A program made the translations under genes and the position numbers. Positions 31,964-40,876 of a stretch of 64,000 nt of DNA are shown here, in pieces; within the stretch, counting starts at the first letter, position 1, and every line of letters begins with the position of its first letter. The notes beneath the pieces are model-generated. The model saw only the letters and a list, made by a program, of their open reading frames with translations, did no database searches and was not told the origin of the DNA. Source of the stretch: Senimuribacter intestinalis (GTDB lineage: Bacteria; Bacillota; Clostridia; Peptostreptococcales; Anaerovoracaceae); the NCBI GenBank assembly GCA_943192975.1, contig CALPCJ010000013.1:29604-93603 (forward strand), in the 5' to 3' direction.

Positions 31964-33739
31964 TCACTCCTTCAGTTTTCTATACAATGTCGCAATTCCG
32001 ATGCCAAGCGCATCTGCAGCTTTCTGCTTGCCTTCGGTAGTATCACCGTAAACACGGATTGCCTCATCGATATAGGCCTTTTCTACATCCTTCAGCGGCT
32101 TTATCTCTGCCGAATGCTCTATAGAAAATTCTTTTCTCTCACATTTTACACGCGCAGGCAGACTGTCAGGCTCTATCACCCTCCTATTGGAAATGTTTAC
32201 GCAGTATTCTACAACATTCTGCAGTTCCCGTACATTCCCCGGCCAGTCGTACGTCTCCAGCATTTTCATCGCTTTTTTGGAAAATCTGCTGATATTTTTG
32301 TTCAGCACTTCATTGTATTTTTTTATAAAGGTATCCACAAGAAAAGGAATGTCACTTTTCCGCTCCCGCAATGCCGGCACATAAATCGGAATCACATTAA
32401 GACGGTAAAACAGATCTTCTCTGAATGCACCGGACACAATCATCTCTTCAAGATTTCGATTGGTTGCCGCAATAATTCTTATGTCTGTTGCGATATCAAC
32501 ATTTGAACCGATTCTCTGTATTTTCTTTTCCTGAATGGCACGAAGCAGCTTGGCCTGCAGATGAATCGGAATCTCTCCAACTTCATCGAGAAGCAGAGTT
32601 CCCTTGTTTGCCAATTGAAACTTGCCGATTCTCCCACCCTTTGCCGCGCCGGTGAATGCGCCCTCTTCATACCCAAACAGTTCACTTTCAAGAAGATTAT
32701 CCGGAATTGCTGCACAATTGACAGAAATAAATGGTCCCGCTGATCTTCTGCTTGCATTGTGTATCGCTCTTGCTATGATTTCCTTTCCCGTTCCGCTTTC
32801 TCCCTGAATCAGAACGGTCGATAAGCTGTTGGCAATCTTCTGCGCCTGCATCTTCAGATTCTGAATCGGTTTGCTTTTACCGATCAAATCTTTAAATGTC
32901 ATTTCCGAAGATGCATTGGTGACTCGGTTGATTTCCTCATAATACTTTTCGCTGTCCCGAAAATAAATCACGCTGCCTACCTGTGTGCCCTCATCGTTGA
33001 TGGAAACAACCGTAACCATTTCATGGTTGATTTCAGTTTTTCCGTCCGAAAAGGACAGCTCTTTGCTGAAGGTTCCGTTTACGTGGTATAGGCTCTTCAT
33101 CAGTTCGCTGCATTCTGCAAGTTGGCGAATATCTGTGATTCTTTCAGGCATCTTCGGTCCGATGCCGAAAAGCTTCCTAAACATCTGATTCCCATAAATA
33201 ATTCTTTCATCGTTATCAATACATACCACTGCACTGCCGATATGGTCGACAACTGCCTGCAGCTGCTTTTTTACAACAGACAGTTCATAGTTTTCCTGAT
33301 TTTCGTCCAGCTTACTGATGAGCAGCTCTGACATCTTTGAAATAAAATTCTTCAACTGATCTACGCGTTCTTTTTTATCGCCGGAAAGTCTTTTTTCTTT
33401 GGAATAAAGTGCGATGCACCCTATTACAACGTCATTTTTCAATAAAGGAAAAGCTATGATAGAGTGAATATCACAGGTTCTGAAATTCGCGCACAGGCTG
33501 CATCCCTTTAAAGAATGCTTAATATCCTCGCTGACAATCGTTGTCTTATGTGCCATTGCATTGAGCATAATTGACTGTTTCGTCACAGAAATATCAGTCA
33601 GTTCCGAAGGACTGCTGCAATTGCTGTCACCTAAAAGATTCATCTCATTATCACAGATGACTACCTCTTCGTTGATTACAGATGCAATGGTTTTCGCCGT
33701 TGCGAAAGCATATTCTCTAATGTGCATTAACTCTGTCAT
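31964..33739 (-). CDS. sigma-54 dependent enhancer-binding regulator (GAF/PAS-AAA+-Fis)
   Basis: 591 residues. N-terminal sensor (1-150, GAF-like) with a Cys cluster C80-x2-C83-x5-C89, a PAS-like domain (about 155-270), an AAA+ domain with Walker A GESGTGKE (313-320), GAFTGA (360-365, the loop that contacts sigma-54) and LLDEVGEI, and a C-terminal Fis-type helix-turn-helix (GKQKAADALGIGIATLYRKL). Encoded inside the operon that carries a perfect sigma-54 promoter, so it is the likely activator. The cysteine cluster suggests sensing of a thiol, metal or redox signal. Confidence 0.93.
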   Translation of the reverse strand: MTELMHIREYAFATAKTIASVINEEVVICDNEMNLLGDSNCSSPSELTDISVTKQSIMLNAMAHKTTIVSEDIKHSLKGCSLCANFRTCDIHSIIAFPLLKNDVVIGCIALYSKEKRLSGDKKERVDQLKNFISKMSELLISKLDENQENYELSVVKKQLQAVVDHIGSAVVCIDNDERIIYGNQMFRKLFGIGPKMPERITDIRQLAECSELMKSLYHVNGTFSKELSFSDGKTEINHEMVTVVSINDEGTQVGSVIYFRDSEKYYEEINRVTNASSEMTFKDLIGKSKPIQNLKMQAQKIANSLSTVLIQGESGTGKEIIARAIHNASRRSAGPFISVNCAAIPDNLLESELFGYEEGAFTGAAKGGRIGKFQLANKGTLLLDEVGEIPIHLQAKLLRAIQEKKIQRIGSNVDIATDIRIIAATNRNLEEMIVSGAFREDLFYRLNVIPIYVPALRERKSDIPFLVDTFIKKYNEVLNKNISRFSKKAMKMLETYDWPGNVRELQNVVEYCVNISNRRVIEPDSLPARVKCERKEFSIEHSAEIKPLKDVEKAYIDEAIRVYGDTTEGKQKAADALGIGIATLYRKLKE

Positions 33740-33756
33740 ACGTCTTCCTCTACATA

Positions 33757-34785
33757 TTATTTACCGTACTTGGTTGCCGCAATTCTCGCAGCCAGGTAAT
33801 TTTCAAGTGGTGTATCCTCGTAGATGGTACACCCCGGTCCCAGCATGAATCCAGTTCTGCCTGCCATTTCTACTGCCTCGCGAATATGTCCATATACGTT
33901 TTGATAGCTAGTTTTGTTGAAATACTGCTCTTCATTAATGCCTCCAATCAGACATTTGTCCGTGTATTTTCTAGCCTCTGCCAAACTCGGTCCCACCCAT
34001 CTGTCATGCCAGTTGAGACAGGTGCCCGGGTAGTTTGCAAGTCTTTCAAACATGGACTTCTCTTTTTCCTGTGTAAAGCTATGTACGTGAATTACGTTGA
34101 ACCAGGTTCGGTCTGCATATGCACCGATGACTTTCAAATCATACTGCTCACCAAATACATCATACATTTCGTCCGTCATAAATCTGTAGTTTGCAAGCTG
34201 ACTTGCAAAGAAAAACCCGCTGACGCCAAGTTTGATGTTTTCGTTTACAAAGGCAATTGTAGTTTCCGTAACCTGCTCCAGCGCACGATGCACCAGTGTC
34301 GGATGCGCTTCGATTTCCTCAAAGAGTTTCTTTTCGCCCAACAGCTTGTACAATGTAGTGATTGGACTGAAAATGGTGTGAATCACCGGCGCCTCATCCT
34401 GGTGTTCTTTCATAAGCTGCAGCATTCTTTCCGCATATTTCAGCTGATTGCCGTAGGTGCCCTTTGTCACGTCAAGAGGCACGATTTTTTCCCAGTCCTC
34501 CGGCGTCTCTATAAACGCTTCTACGATTCGCGGCCACTGATCCGGCTGGCATATTTTTTCAATTTTACATCCGTAATCTTCTACCGTGTAAAGTCCAAAA
34601 GGCATCAGCTTTACAAAATCAATATCTGTTTCTCTGTAAAAGGCAAACTGTTTATCGGCCAGTTTCACATAGTCCTGATCCACATCCGTGTGATGTGGCC
34701 AGAGCCCCAAAGGAATTCTATCTACTTCTTGAAAGTTGACTGCCGCTTTGACGCGTTCTGTTTTTGTCATAGTTCTGCTACACAT
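33757..34785 (-). CDS. uroporphyrinogen decarboxylase (URO-D) family protein, methyltransferase-like
   Basis: 342 residues. TIM-barrel of the URO-D/MtaA/CmuA superfamily (VDRIPLGLWPHH, FFFASQLANYRF, HVHSFTQEKE, CLNWHDRWVGPSLAEARK, CLIGGINEEQYF, FMLGPGCTIYEDTP). No heme-synthesis genes are near, and the sequence is unlike HemE, so it is more likely a corrinoid-type methyltransferase or a decarboxylase of a small substrate. AAAGGAGGG five bases before the ATG. Second gene of the sigma-54 operon, 12 bp after the transporter. Confidence 0.8.
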   Translation of the reverse strand: MCSRTMTKTERVKAAVNFQEVDRIPLGLWPHHTDVDQDYVKLADKQFAFYRETDIDFVKLMPFGLYTVEDYGCKIEKICQPDQWPRIVEAFIETPEDWEKIVPLDVTKGTYGNQLKYAERMLQLMKEHQDEAPVIHTIFSPITTLYKLLGEKKLFEEIEAHPTLVHRALEQVTETTIAFVNENIKLGVSGFFFASQLANYRFMTDEMYDVFGEQYDLKVIGAYADRTWFNVIHVHSFTQEKEKSMFERLANYPGTCLNWHDRWVGPSLAEARKYTDKCLIGGINEEQYFNKTSYQNVYGHIREAVEMAGRTGFMLGPGCTIYEDTPLENYLAARIAATKYGK

Positions 34786-34797
34786 ATTGTCCCTCCT

Positions 34798-36201
34798 TTA
34801 AAACGGTCCGTAATTGATCAGATTTGCCGCAATCAGAATCACTGCACCTATGCAGATCCAGATCAGCATCAGCGGCCAGATAAATTTGAACCACTTATTG
34901 TACGGAACCTTCGTTACTGCCAGATAGGACATCAGTACTGTGGAGGTCGGAATAATAGAATTGCTGAAACCGTCTCCAAACTGGAAGCAAAGTACTGCAG
35001 TCTGTCTTGTAACCTGCACAATATCAGAAAGCGGAATCATAATCGGCATAATGGTTGCCGCCTGCCCTGTGGAAGATGGAATAAAAAAGTTTACTATAAT
35101 CTGCACAATAAACATGCCGACTACAGAGATGCCTGTAGGCAGCGCAATGACAGCCTGACTCAGGGCATGAATGATGGTATCCATAATCTGACCTTCTTCC
35201 ATAACAATTACGATGGCTTTCGCAAACCCTGTTACCAGTGCGCCAAAAGTCAGTGATGCCGCACCTTCAACAAAAGTATTTGCAATTTTGTTCAGATTCA
35301 ATCCACCGATGATTCCGGCAATCACTCCAACTGCAATGAAAATACCTGACATTTCATCAATGTACCACTCCCAGTTGAATACACCGTATACCATGAATAT
35401 GATTCCGGCTACAAACAGAAGCATAATTGCAACATCTCTTTTTCCCATCTTCGCGATCTGAGAAATATCCACATCTTCTTTTTCTGTTTCACATCTGCAT
35501 CCGTAGACAATGCTGGCTTTCGGATCTGCCTTCACCTTTTTTGCGTAGCGCATGATATACCAGACTGTCACAGCAAACATGATCACAAAAACAACAATTC
35601 TCAGTTCGATGCCGGAGTACATTGGTAACTCAGCAATAGATTGTGCAACACCTGTAGAAAATGGATTTAAAAATCCTGCATTGAATCCGCATGCTGCACC
35701 AAGGGTAACTGCTGACAGACCAGTAAGGGCATCATATCCAAAAGCGTGGGCTACTGCTACTCCAATAGGTGCAAATACCACCAGTTCATCAGATGCACCG
35801 AATGTTGCGCCCATCAGACCAAAAACAAAAGCGAAAACTGGGATAAAAAACTTGCCCATAAATTTGTTTCTGGCTAAGGTTCCCACACCATGCTCAATTG
35901 CACCGGTTGCATTGATGATTTCCATGGATCCACCAATGATAAATACGAAGAAAATAACGTCTCCCACGCCCTGCATTCCAAGTGTGACAGAAGTAAGTAG
36001 TGAAAGCAGCGAAACCGGTGATTTTTCCACATATTCAAACGAATTAGGATCAATGACATCTTTCCCGATTTCCTCATTAAACACTGTGCTGTAACTACCC
36101 GCAGGGATAACGTACGTTAAAATTGCCATTAAGATTACAAATCCGCAAATAATGACATACGTATGTGGAACTCTGCTTTTCTTGTCATTTAAAGTTTCCA
36201 T
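34798..36201 (-). CDS. YfcC/DcuC/ArcD family membrane carrier
   Basis: 467 residues from ATG 36201 (AAGGAGG six bases upstream), about 12 membrane helices. Motifs LTYVIPAGSYS, FGLMGATFGASDELVVFAPI, GFNAGFLNPFSTGVAQSIAE and FFIPSSTGQAATIMPIMIPL identify the YfcC family (PF03606), relatives of C4-dicarboxylate and arginine/ornithine carriers. The substrate is unknown; the linked CyuA- and URO-D-type enzymes suggest an amino acid, possibly a thiol or S-methyl compound. First gene after the sigma-54 promoter. Confidence 0.88.
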   Translation of the reverse strand: METLNDKKSRVPHTYVIICGFVILMAILTYVIPAGSYSTVFNEEIGKDVIDPNSFEYVEKSPVSLLSLLTSVTLGMQGVGDVIFFVFIIGGSMEIINATGAIEHGVGTLARNKFMGKFFIPVFAFVFGLMGATFGASDELVVFAPIGVAVAHAFGYDALTGLSAVTLGAACGFNAGFLNPFSTGVAQSIAELPMYSGIELRIVVFVIMFAVTVWYIMRYAKKVKADPKASIVYGCRCETEKEDVDISQIAKMGKRDVAIMLLFVAGIIFMVYGVFNWEWYIDEMSGIFIAVGVIAGIIGGLNLNKIANTFVEGAASLTFGALVTGFAKAIVIVMEEGQIMDTIIHALSQAVIALPTGISVVGMFIVQIIVNFFIPSSTGQAATIMPIMIPLSDIVQVTRQTAVLCFQFGDGFSNSIIPTSTVLMSYLAVTKVPYNKWFKFIWPLMLIWICIGAVILIAANLINYGPF

Positions 36202-36260
36202 TTCATTCCTCCTTAAGATTATGCGCTGTTTTGTAGACAAGTTCCTTTATTATTTATAAA

Positions 36261-36275
36261 GCAATTATTGTGCCA
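36261..36275 (-). promoter_or_regulatory. sigma-54 (-24/-12) promoter
   Basis: Minus strand TGGCACAATAATTGC, an exact match to the TGGCAC-N5-TTGC consensus, 60 bp upstream of the YfcC start. Predicted transcription start about 36250. Confidence 0.92.
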
Positions 36276-36329
36276 TCTCCTTGAACCCTTACAAAACAAA
36301 GATTTCTTCCGTATCGATTTTTTCTTTGT

Positions 36330-36432
36330 CTTTCCTGATTATCATTTTGATAATCAGGAAAGGTTTAATTATCATTCTAATAAATTTTTGTAAATATTTC
36401 AATATATTAATTCATTTTTATCATATTGATAA
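36330..36432. promoter_or_regulatory. three upstream activator dyads for the sigma-54 operon
   Basis: TTATCATTTTGATAA (36339-36353, inside a longer perfect 15-bp inverted repeat 36330-36362), TTATCATTCTAATAA (36369-36383) and TTATCATATTGATAA (36418-36432). They lie about 70-160 bp upstream of the -24 box, the usual distance for enhancer-binding proteins. No T run follows the long inverted repeat, so it is not a terminator. Confidence 0.75.
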
Positions 36433-36465
36433 TTGACAGGAGTTTCTCTCTCGGCCAAAACGAAA

Positions 36466-36499
36466 AAAGAATCCCAAGACTTCTGCCTCGGGATTCTTT
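36466..36499. terminator. terminator upstream of the sigma-54 operon
   Basis: AAAGAATCCC (36466-36475) and GGGATTCTTT (36490-36499), 14-nt loop, T-rich on both sides. It insulates the sigma-54 control region from the minus-strand genes beyond. Confidence 0.75.
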
Positions 36500-36589
36500 C
36501 CGTGCCGGTTAGGTGTACGGGGATATTTTCTTCTGGACGCAAAGCCGTACCATGGCTTAGACTTCCTATTTCATGATGTCATTCGCTTT

Positions 36590-36772
36590 TTATATCGATT
36601 TCCCATATTTCTCAAAATATTCCTCTGCCAACATAGACATCAAGTGCACATCATAAAGTACCCCGTTTTTTCTGCAGTTTTTTCGAAGCACACCCTCATA
36701 CTGAAATCCAAGATTCAGATATAGGTGCGCCGCCGGATTTCCCGTGTAATGATCCAGATAGACTCGCTGCAA
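36590..36772 (-). pseudogene. 3' fragment of a GNAT acetyltransferase gene
   Basis: The 60-residue frame matches the last 58 residues of the intact acetyltransferase at 43562-44101 almost completely (RVYLDHYTGNPAAHLYLNLG and onward), while the DNA differs at many synonymous positions (about four in five bases identical). The upstream two thirds are missing; similarity ends just before the SSS symporter stop. It lacks a plausible ribosome site and the acetyl-CoA binding core, so it should be inactive. Confidence 0.8.
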
Positions 36773-36786
36773 AATCGCGTAATTTT

Positions 36787-38184
36787 TTACTTGCTTATCG
36801 ACGCCTTATCCTTTGAGACCATCGAAACACCATACAGCAAAATTCCACTGACAGCTAAGCTAACTAAAACCGATGGAATTTTTCCAAGAATCGACACCTT
36901 GCCTAAGACAAAAAACTCCCATGCAAGTCCGCAAATGATTGAGCCTGCCACACTGGCAATCGCCGCTTTCTTCGTCGCCCAATCCGTGTACAATCCCAGG
37001 AGCATCGGAAGGAAAACTGCCGAACTGTAAAACAAACCGGATGTATATAGCACCGCAATGATATTATCAAAAGCCAACGAAATAGCAAGACTTATCAGCG
37101 CTATAACAACTGTCGTAACCTTCGATAGTTTCACGTCACTCAGCTCTATTTCTCTCTTTTCCACGATCGGCATCAGAACATCACTTACACTAAGCACTGT
37201 AACCGCATGCAATACCGAAGTACTGGTCGAAATCGTCGCCGCGAAAACACCAGCAACTGCAATCCCCGCAAAGCCTGCAGGCAGCACTTTAACAAGAAGC
37301 GTCGAAAACACCATATTCGAGTCTGTTATCTCTGGAAGAAGCGACACAGCGCTTACACCAATTAACCCCGTTGCTGCCGAAACCACAACATAAAATCCTG
37401 CAGTAAACAGCATCCCAAATCTTGCCGTACTGCCGTCTTTTGCAGATACAATTCGTTGTATATAATTCTGATTGGTCCCATAAGAGATGCCAAACAAAAT
37501 CCCCCAGGACAACGGCGTCCATATGCCTATACTGCCGATCGACATAAATCCTTCCGGCAAACTCCTCGTTATTTCTCCAAGGCCTCCACCTGCACTGATT
37601 GTCACAGGTACTGCCGTAAAAACAGCCGCCACCATAACAAAGAACAGCAAAATGTCTGTATTAACAACAGTTCTCAAACCCCCGCTAGTCAAAAACAATG
37701 TAATAAGCATTCCGATTACCAGTGTAATTCGCACGTCTAAACCAGTCAACGTGTTAAGCATTACAGATGAAACCGTAAACTGTGTCGACAGTGCAGCAAC
37801 AGACGCACAGATGTGCATTACACTGGTAATGTACTTTACGCTCAATCCATATCGTTTACCCAAATAATCCGGTACAGTAAGTCCGTTCAAACCGTTGAGC
37901 CTTTTCGCCAAAACAAAGCCTATCAGTAAGAATCCTGGCGCAGCGGCAAGGTTCCACCACATGCCGCCCATCCCCATCAGATAGCAGTACCCTACTGCGC
38001 CAACCAGTCCGCTCCCGCCAAAATCCGTCGCCGCCATAGACAGTCCGGTTTGCAGCTTATTCAAGCCTTTATTCATCGTCAGAAAATCACTTGAATCCGA
38101 AAGTTTGCGATTGGAGCAGTGACCAACAATTAAAACAGCTGCAAGTAGCAGAGCCATAAAAATATAGTCTATCGTCTTCATCAT
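36787..38184 (-). CDS. sodium:solute symporter (SSS family)
   Basis: 465 residues with about 13 helices. SSS signatures: ATDFGGSGLVGAVGYCYLMG, GLTVPDYLGKRYG, and the helix 7-8 region with GVFAATISTSTSVLHAVTVL. Imports an organic solute with Na+. Third gene of the MFS-amidohydrolase-SSS operon (15 bp after the amidohydrolase), so it probably carries that enzyme's substrate or product. Substrate unknown. Confidence 0.9.
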   Translation of the reverse strand: MMKTIDYIFMALLLAAVLIVGHCSNRKLSDSSDFLTMNKGLNKLQTGLSMAATDFGGSGLVGAVGYCYLMGMGGMWWNLAAAPGFLLIGFVLAKRLNGLNGLTVPDYLGKRYGLSVKYITSVMHICASVAALSTQFTVSSVMLNTLTGLDVRITLVIGMLITLFLTSGGLRTVVNTDILLFFVMVAAVFTAVPVTISAGGGLGEITRSLPEGFMSIGSIGIWTPLSWGILFGISYGTNQNYIQRIVSAKDGSTARFGMLFTAGFYVVVSAATGLIGVSAVSLLPEITDSNMVFSTLLVKVLPAGFAGIAVAGVFAATISTSTSVLHAVTVLSVSDVLMPIVEKREIELSDVKLSKVTTVVIALISLAISLAFDNIIAVLYTSGLFYSSAVFLPMLLGLYTDWATKKAAIASVAGSIICGLAWEFFVLGKVSILGKIPSVLVSLAVSGILLYGVSMVSKDKASISK

Positions 38185-38199
38185 TCTACACAGCCTTCT

Positions 38200-39405
38200 T
38201 TACTCGACAAGCAATTTACCTTCCTTAAATACATATTTGGGTAGTTTTTTCATGTCCTCAATATTTATATCAGGCTCACCTTCCATTACGATTAAGTCAG
38301 CCAATTTGCCTTCTTTTACGGTTCCAATACTCTCCTGCAGTCCTACAAGAGCTGCACTGTCCACCGTCGCCATCTTCAGTAGCTCTTCGTTAGAAAATCC
38401 CGCCGCCTTTCTGGCAATAAATTCCAACCCAGGGAATTCATTAAAAGTAACTCTGTCTACATCCGTACCCCAACCAAGCCTAATTCCGGCGCGATAGGCT
38501 TTTGTCATATACTCCGAAATATGCTCCATGATTTCTATAGAACGTTCATGCATGAACGCAGGCGTATTTCCCGTCAAATCCTTCAACATGGAATATGCAA
38601 TTTCCACAGTTGGAACGATGAAAGTCTGGTTTCCATGCGCTAATAATGTCTCGATACACGCATCATCAATGTAGGAAGCATGCTCAATACTGCCTATTTC
38701 TGCCTCCGCACATGCCATAATGCCCTTTTTTCCATGACAATGAGCCGCTACATAAGTTCCCTGTTCTTTCGCCGCATCGGAAAGTGCCTTCAGTTCTTCA
38801 AAAGAGCAGATCATAGCTCCAGGATCCCCACCGATGTTCATAACTGCACCGGTTGCCATATATTTGACAAAATCACAGCCAGCTTCAATATCTTCTCTCA
38901 CAATTTTTCTTGCGTCAGCCACATCGTCAAACACTTTATAAAGTGGTCCGAATTCTGCATTGCCCGGTGCAGTCGGGGTGTTACAATGGCCGGAAGCAAT
39001 CACACGCGGACCCATGATAGTTCCCTTAGCATACATGTCACGCAGCGTTACGCCCAGATTAAATGCAGAGCCACAGTCCCTAACCGTAGTATAACCGCTG
39101 CGCAGATAATCAAAGCCATATTCAATTCCTTCCACTAGTTCTTTTACCGCACTGCGATATTTAATCTGCAAAACGTCCATCGTTGTAAAATCAAAATGCA
39201 TATGTAAATCCAACATACCCGGCATGAGAGTATCTCCTTTGACATCCAGTATGTCAATATCCCCCTCAAAGGCAGTTCCCGCCGGAAGAATCGTCTTAAT
39301 TCTCTTGTCTTCAATCACAACATCTGCCAGTTGATTTTCTTGAACCACAAATCCCTCAGTCAAATAGGGAATCAGTCTGCAATTTTTCAAAACTAAAGTT
39401 TTCAT
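38200..39405 (-). CDS. metal-dependent amidohydrolase (imidazolonepropionase/prolidase-like)
   Basis: 401 residues. Amidohydrolase-superfamily TIM barrel with the binuclear-site ligands in order: HxH in LDLHMHFDF, Lys in CDFVKYMATGAV, His in VAAHCHGKKG, His in GSIEHASYID and Asp in LGWGTDVDR. The C terminus returns to the small beta domain (GTVKEGKLADLIVMEG). Likely hydrolyses a cyclic amide, dipeptide or similar. No signal peptide. Placed between two transporters. Confidence 0.88.
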   Translation of the reverse strand: MKTLVLKNCRLIPYLTEGFVVQENQLADVVIEDKRIKTILPAGTAFEGDIDILDVKGDTLMPGMLDLHMHFDFTTMDVLQIKYRSAVKELVEGIEYGFDYLRSGYTTVRDCGSAFNLGVTLRDMYAKGTIMGPRVIASGHCNTPTAPGNAEFGPLYKVFDDVADARKIVREDIEAGCDFVKYMATGAVMNIGGDPGAMICSFEELKALSDAAKEQGTYVAAHCHGKKGIMACAEAEIGSIEHASYIDDACIETLLAHGNQTFIVPTVEIAYSMLKDLTGNTPAFMHERSIEIMEHISEYMTKAYRAGIRLGWGTDVDRVTFNEFPGLEFIARKAAGFSNEELLKMATVDSAALVGLQESIGTVKEGKLADLIVMEGEPDINIEDMKKLPKYVFKEGKLLVE

Positions 39406-39425
39406 ATCACATTCCCTCCAAATCC

Positions 39426-40661
39426 TTACATCACTGCCCGCTCAGATTCAAAGCAGTGATTTTTCTTTTCATATAAATGCAGCAACACTGCACAAACCAC
39501 TACAATTCCAAGACCAACTATCAGCAAAATAAAAATGTTGTTATATCCATCTGCGCCTTTGGTATCCAGCCATCTTCCGCATAAATTATACAGCCACAGG
39601 TCAGTTGAATAGCCTACTGCTGAAGCAATCCCCATAGAAGTTCCGGTAATTTCAAAAGGAACCTTCGCTTCAGGAATCGGAGTATATAGGCCGGAACGGC
39701 TCAGCGCAATTACACTGATAAGTACAATACTCAAAATCACCGCAATTGTTTTGCTGGATTCCTGATGCGGAACAAACAGCAGACCCACAATCGTAATACC
39801 TATAGCGATACAAACCAGAATCAAGAATTTAGGCGTGCGGCACTTATCCAGAAGAAGCCCTCCCAGCGGCGAGAGGATGATTCTTACCACCGAACGATTT
39901 GCAATTGCAAAAGCTGTACTGAAAGTCACAGATACACCGAACAAGCCAGATAAAAACGGGTTGAGATATGTTGCACCAGAGATCACAATAAACAACCCCA
40001 TAACAATAAACCCGTTCAACCAGGTCACCGGATGCGCCAGCGCTCTTCCAAGCATAGAAAACTTGAAATCATCGTTAGACTCTAAGCCCTTTACATCCTT
40101 CACCAGCACCATAATTAAAATAGCCACAATCGCAATTACAACGGCAAAAATTGTCGTTACATATCTGAATCCCATGCTTTCTGCAAACTGTGACAGTGCC
40201 GCCAGCACACCGTAACTCATAATTGCACCTACAATTGCTGCACACATTTCAAAGAATCCAAACATCTTTCCTTCTTCGTTTTCATCTGCCTGTGCACGAA
40301 CCAATTTCAAATATGCCGACCAGTGAATGAAGGTTGTCGATACGCCGAATCCCAAATAGCAGCCAATTAACACCAAGTAGTTAGGTGCAAAGGTCATAAG
40401 GATGCCCAGACCTGCTGTCAAAAGCTGTGAAATTACAACCAGCTTCTTCGGTGAAAATCTATCTGCTAAAATACCACCCAGCAGATATCCCGGCGTTGCT
40501 GTAAAAGAAAACATCGTCAGTAGCATCCCCGCCTGCTGATTAGATAAATGAAATGCCTCCAAAAATTGCGTATAAAAAGTCGAACTTAAATAGGGCAAAT
40601 TATAGCACAAAGTAGACAGGGTCAATAAAAACACAATGAAATACTTTCTTCGATCTTTCAA
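39426..40661 (-). CDS. MFS transporter
   Basis: 411 residues from TTG 40661 (AAGGAG eight bases upstream; a GTG three codons earlier would leave no spacing). Twelve helices; the loop 2-3 motif reads GGILADRFSPKKL and the mid-protein loop is charged (KDVKGLESNDDFK). Major facilitator, substrate unknown. First gene of the MFS-amidohydrolase-SSS operon, divergent from the second XRE regulator, which is the likely controller. Confidence 0.9.
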   Translation of the reverse strand: MKDRRKYFIVFLLTLSTLCYNLPYLSSTFYTQFLEAFHLSNQQAGMLLTMFSFTATPGYLLGGILADRFSPKKLVVISQLLTAGLGILMTFAPNYLVLIGCYLGFGVSTTFIHWSAYLKLVRAQADENEEGKMFGFFEMCAAIVGAIMSYGVLAALSQFAESMGFRYVTTIFAVVIAIVAILIMVLVKDVKGLESNDDFKFSMLGRALAHPVTWLNGFIVMGLFIVISGATYLNPFLSGLFGVSVTFSTAFAIANRSVVRIILSPLGGLLLDKCRTPKFLILVCIAIGITIVGLLFVPHQESSKTIAVILSIVLISVIALSRSGLYTPIPEAKVPFEITGTSMGIASAVGYSTDLWLYNLCGRWLDTKGADGYNNIFILLIVGLGIVVVCAVLLHLYEKKNHCFESERAVM

Positions 40662-40692
40662 AATAATCACTCCTTATAATAAATTTTCTATC

Positions 40693-40721
40693 ATTATAAA
40701 GAACTTCCTTTTCCTTTTCAA
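40693..40721 (-). promoter_or_regulatory. promoter of the MFS-amidohydrolase-SSS operon
   Basis: Minus-strand TTGAAA (40716-40721), 17-bp spacer, TATAAT (40693-40698), about 30 nt before the TTG start. Confidence 0.75.
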
Positions 40722-40772
40722 AAAACGGTATTTTCATTCTACGACTATTTTCTGCACTTTTTTCCAACAACA

Positions 40773-40802
40773 TTGGATTTTTTGCATAAAATATGCTATA
40801 CT
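40773..40802 (+). promoter_or_regulatory. promoter and likely operator of the second XRE regulator
   Basis: TTGGAT (40773-40778), 18-bp spacer, TATACT (40797-40802). The spacer carries the perfect dyad GCATAAAATATGC (40784-40796), well placed for autorepression. Confidence 0.6.
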
Positions 40803-40876
40803 AATAAAAAACTTTACGAGTTTTACTTTATTTCAGAGAAAAAAGCAATTATATGAAATCTTTGCGGAGGTACAGC

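Noticed and set aside
33886..35256. 456-codon plus-strand frame opposite the URO-D-like and YfcC genes
   Set aside because: It lies antisense to two convincing genes, has no ribosome site or recognisable domain, and its composition (many Cys, His, Arg, Asn) is that of a mirror frame.
36330..36362. Long inverted repeat considered as a terminator
   Set aside because: No T run on either side; its core recurs twice more upstream of a sigma-54 promoter, so an activator site explains it better.
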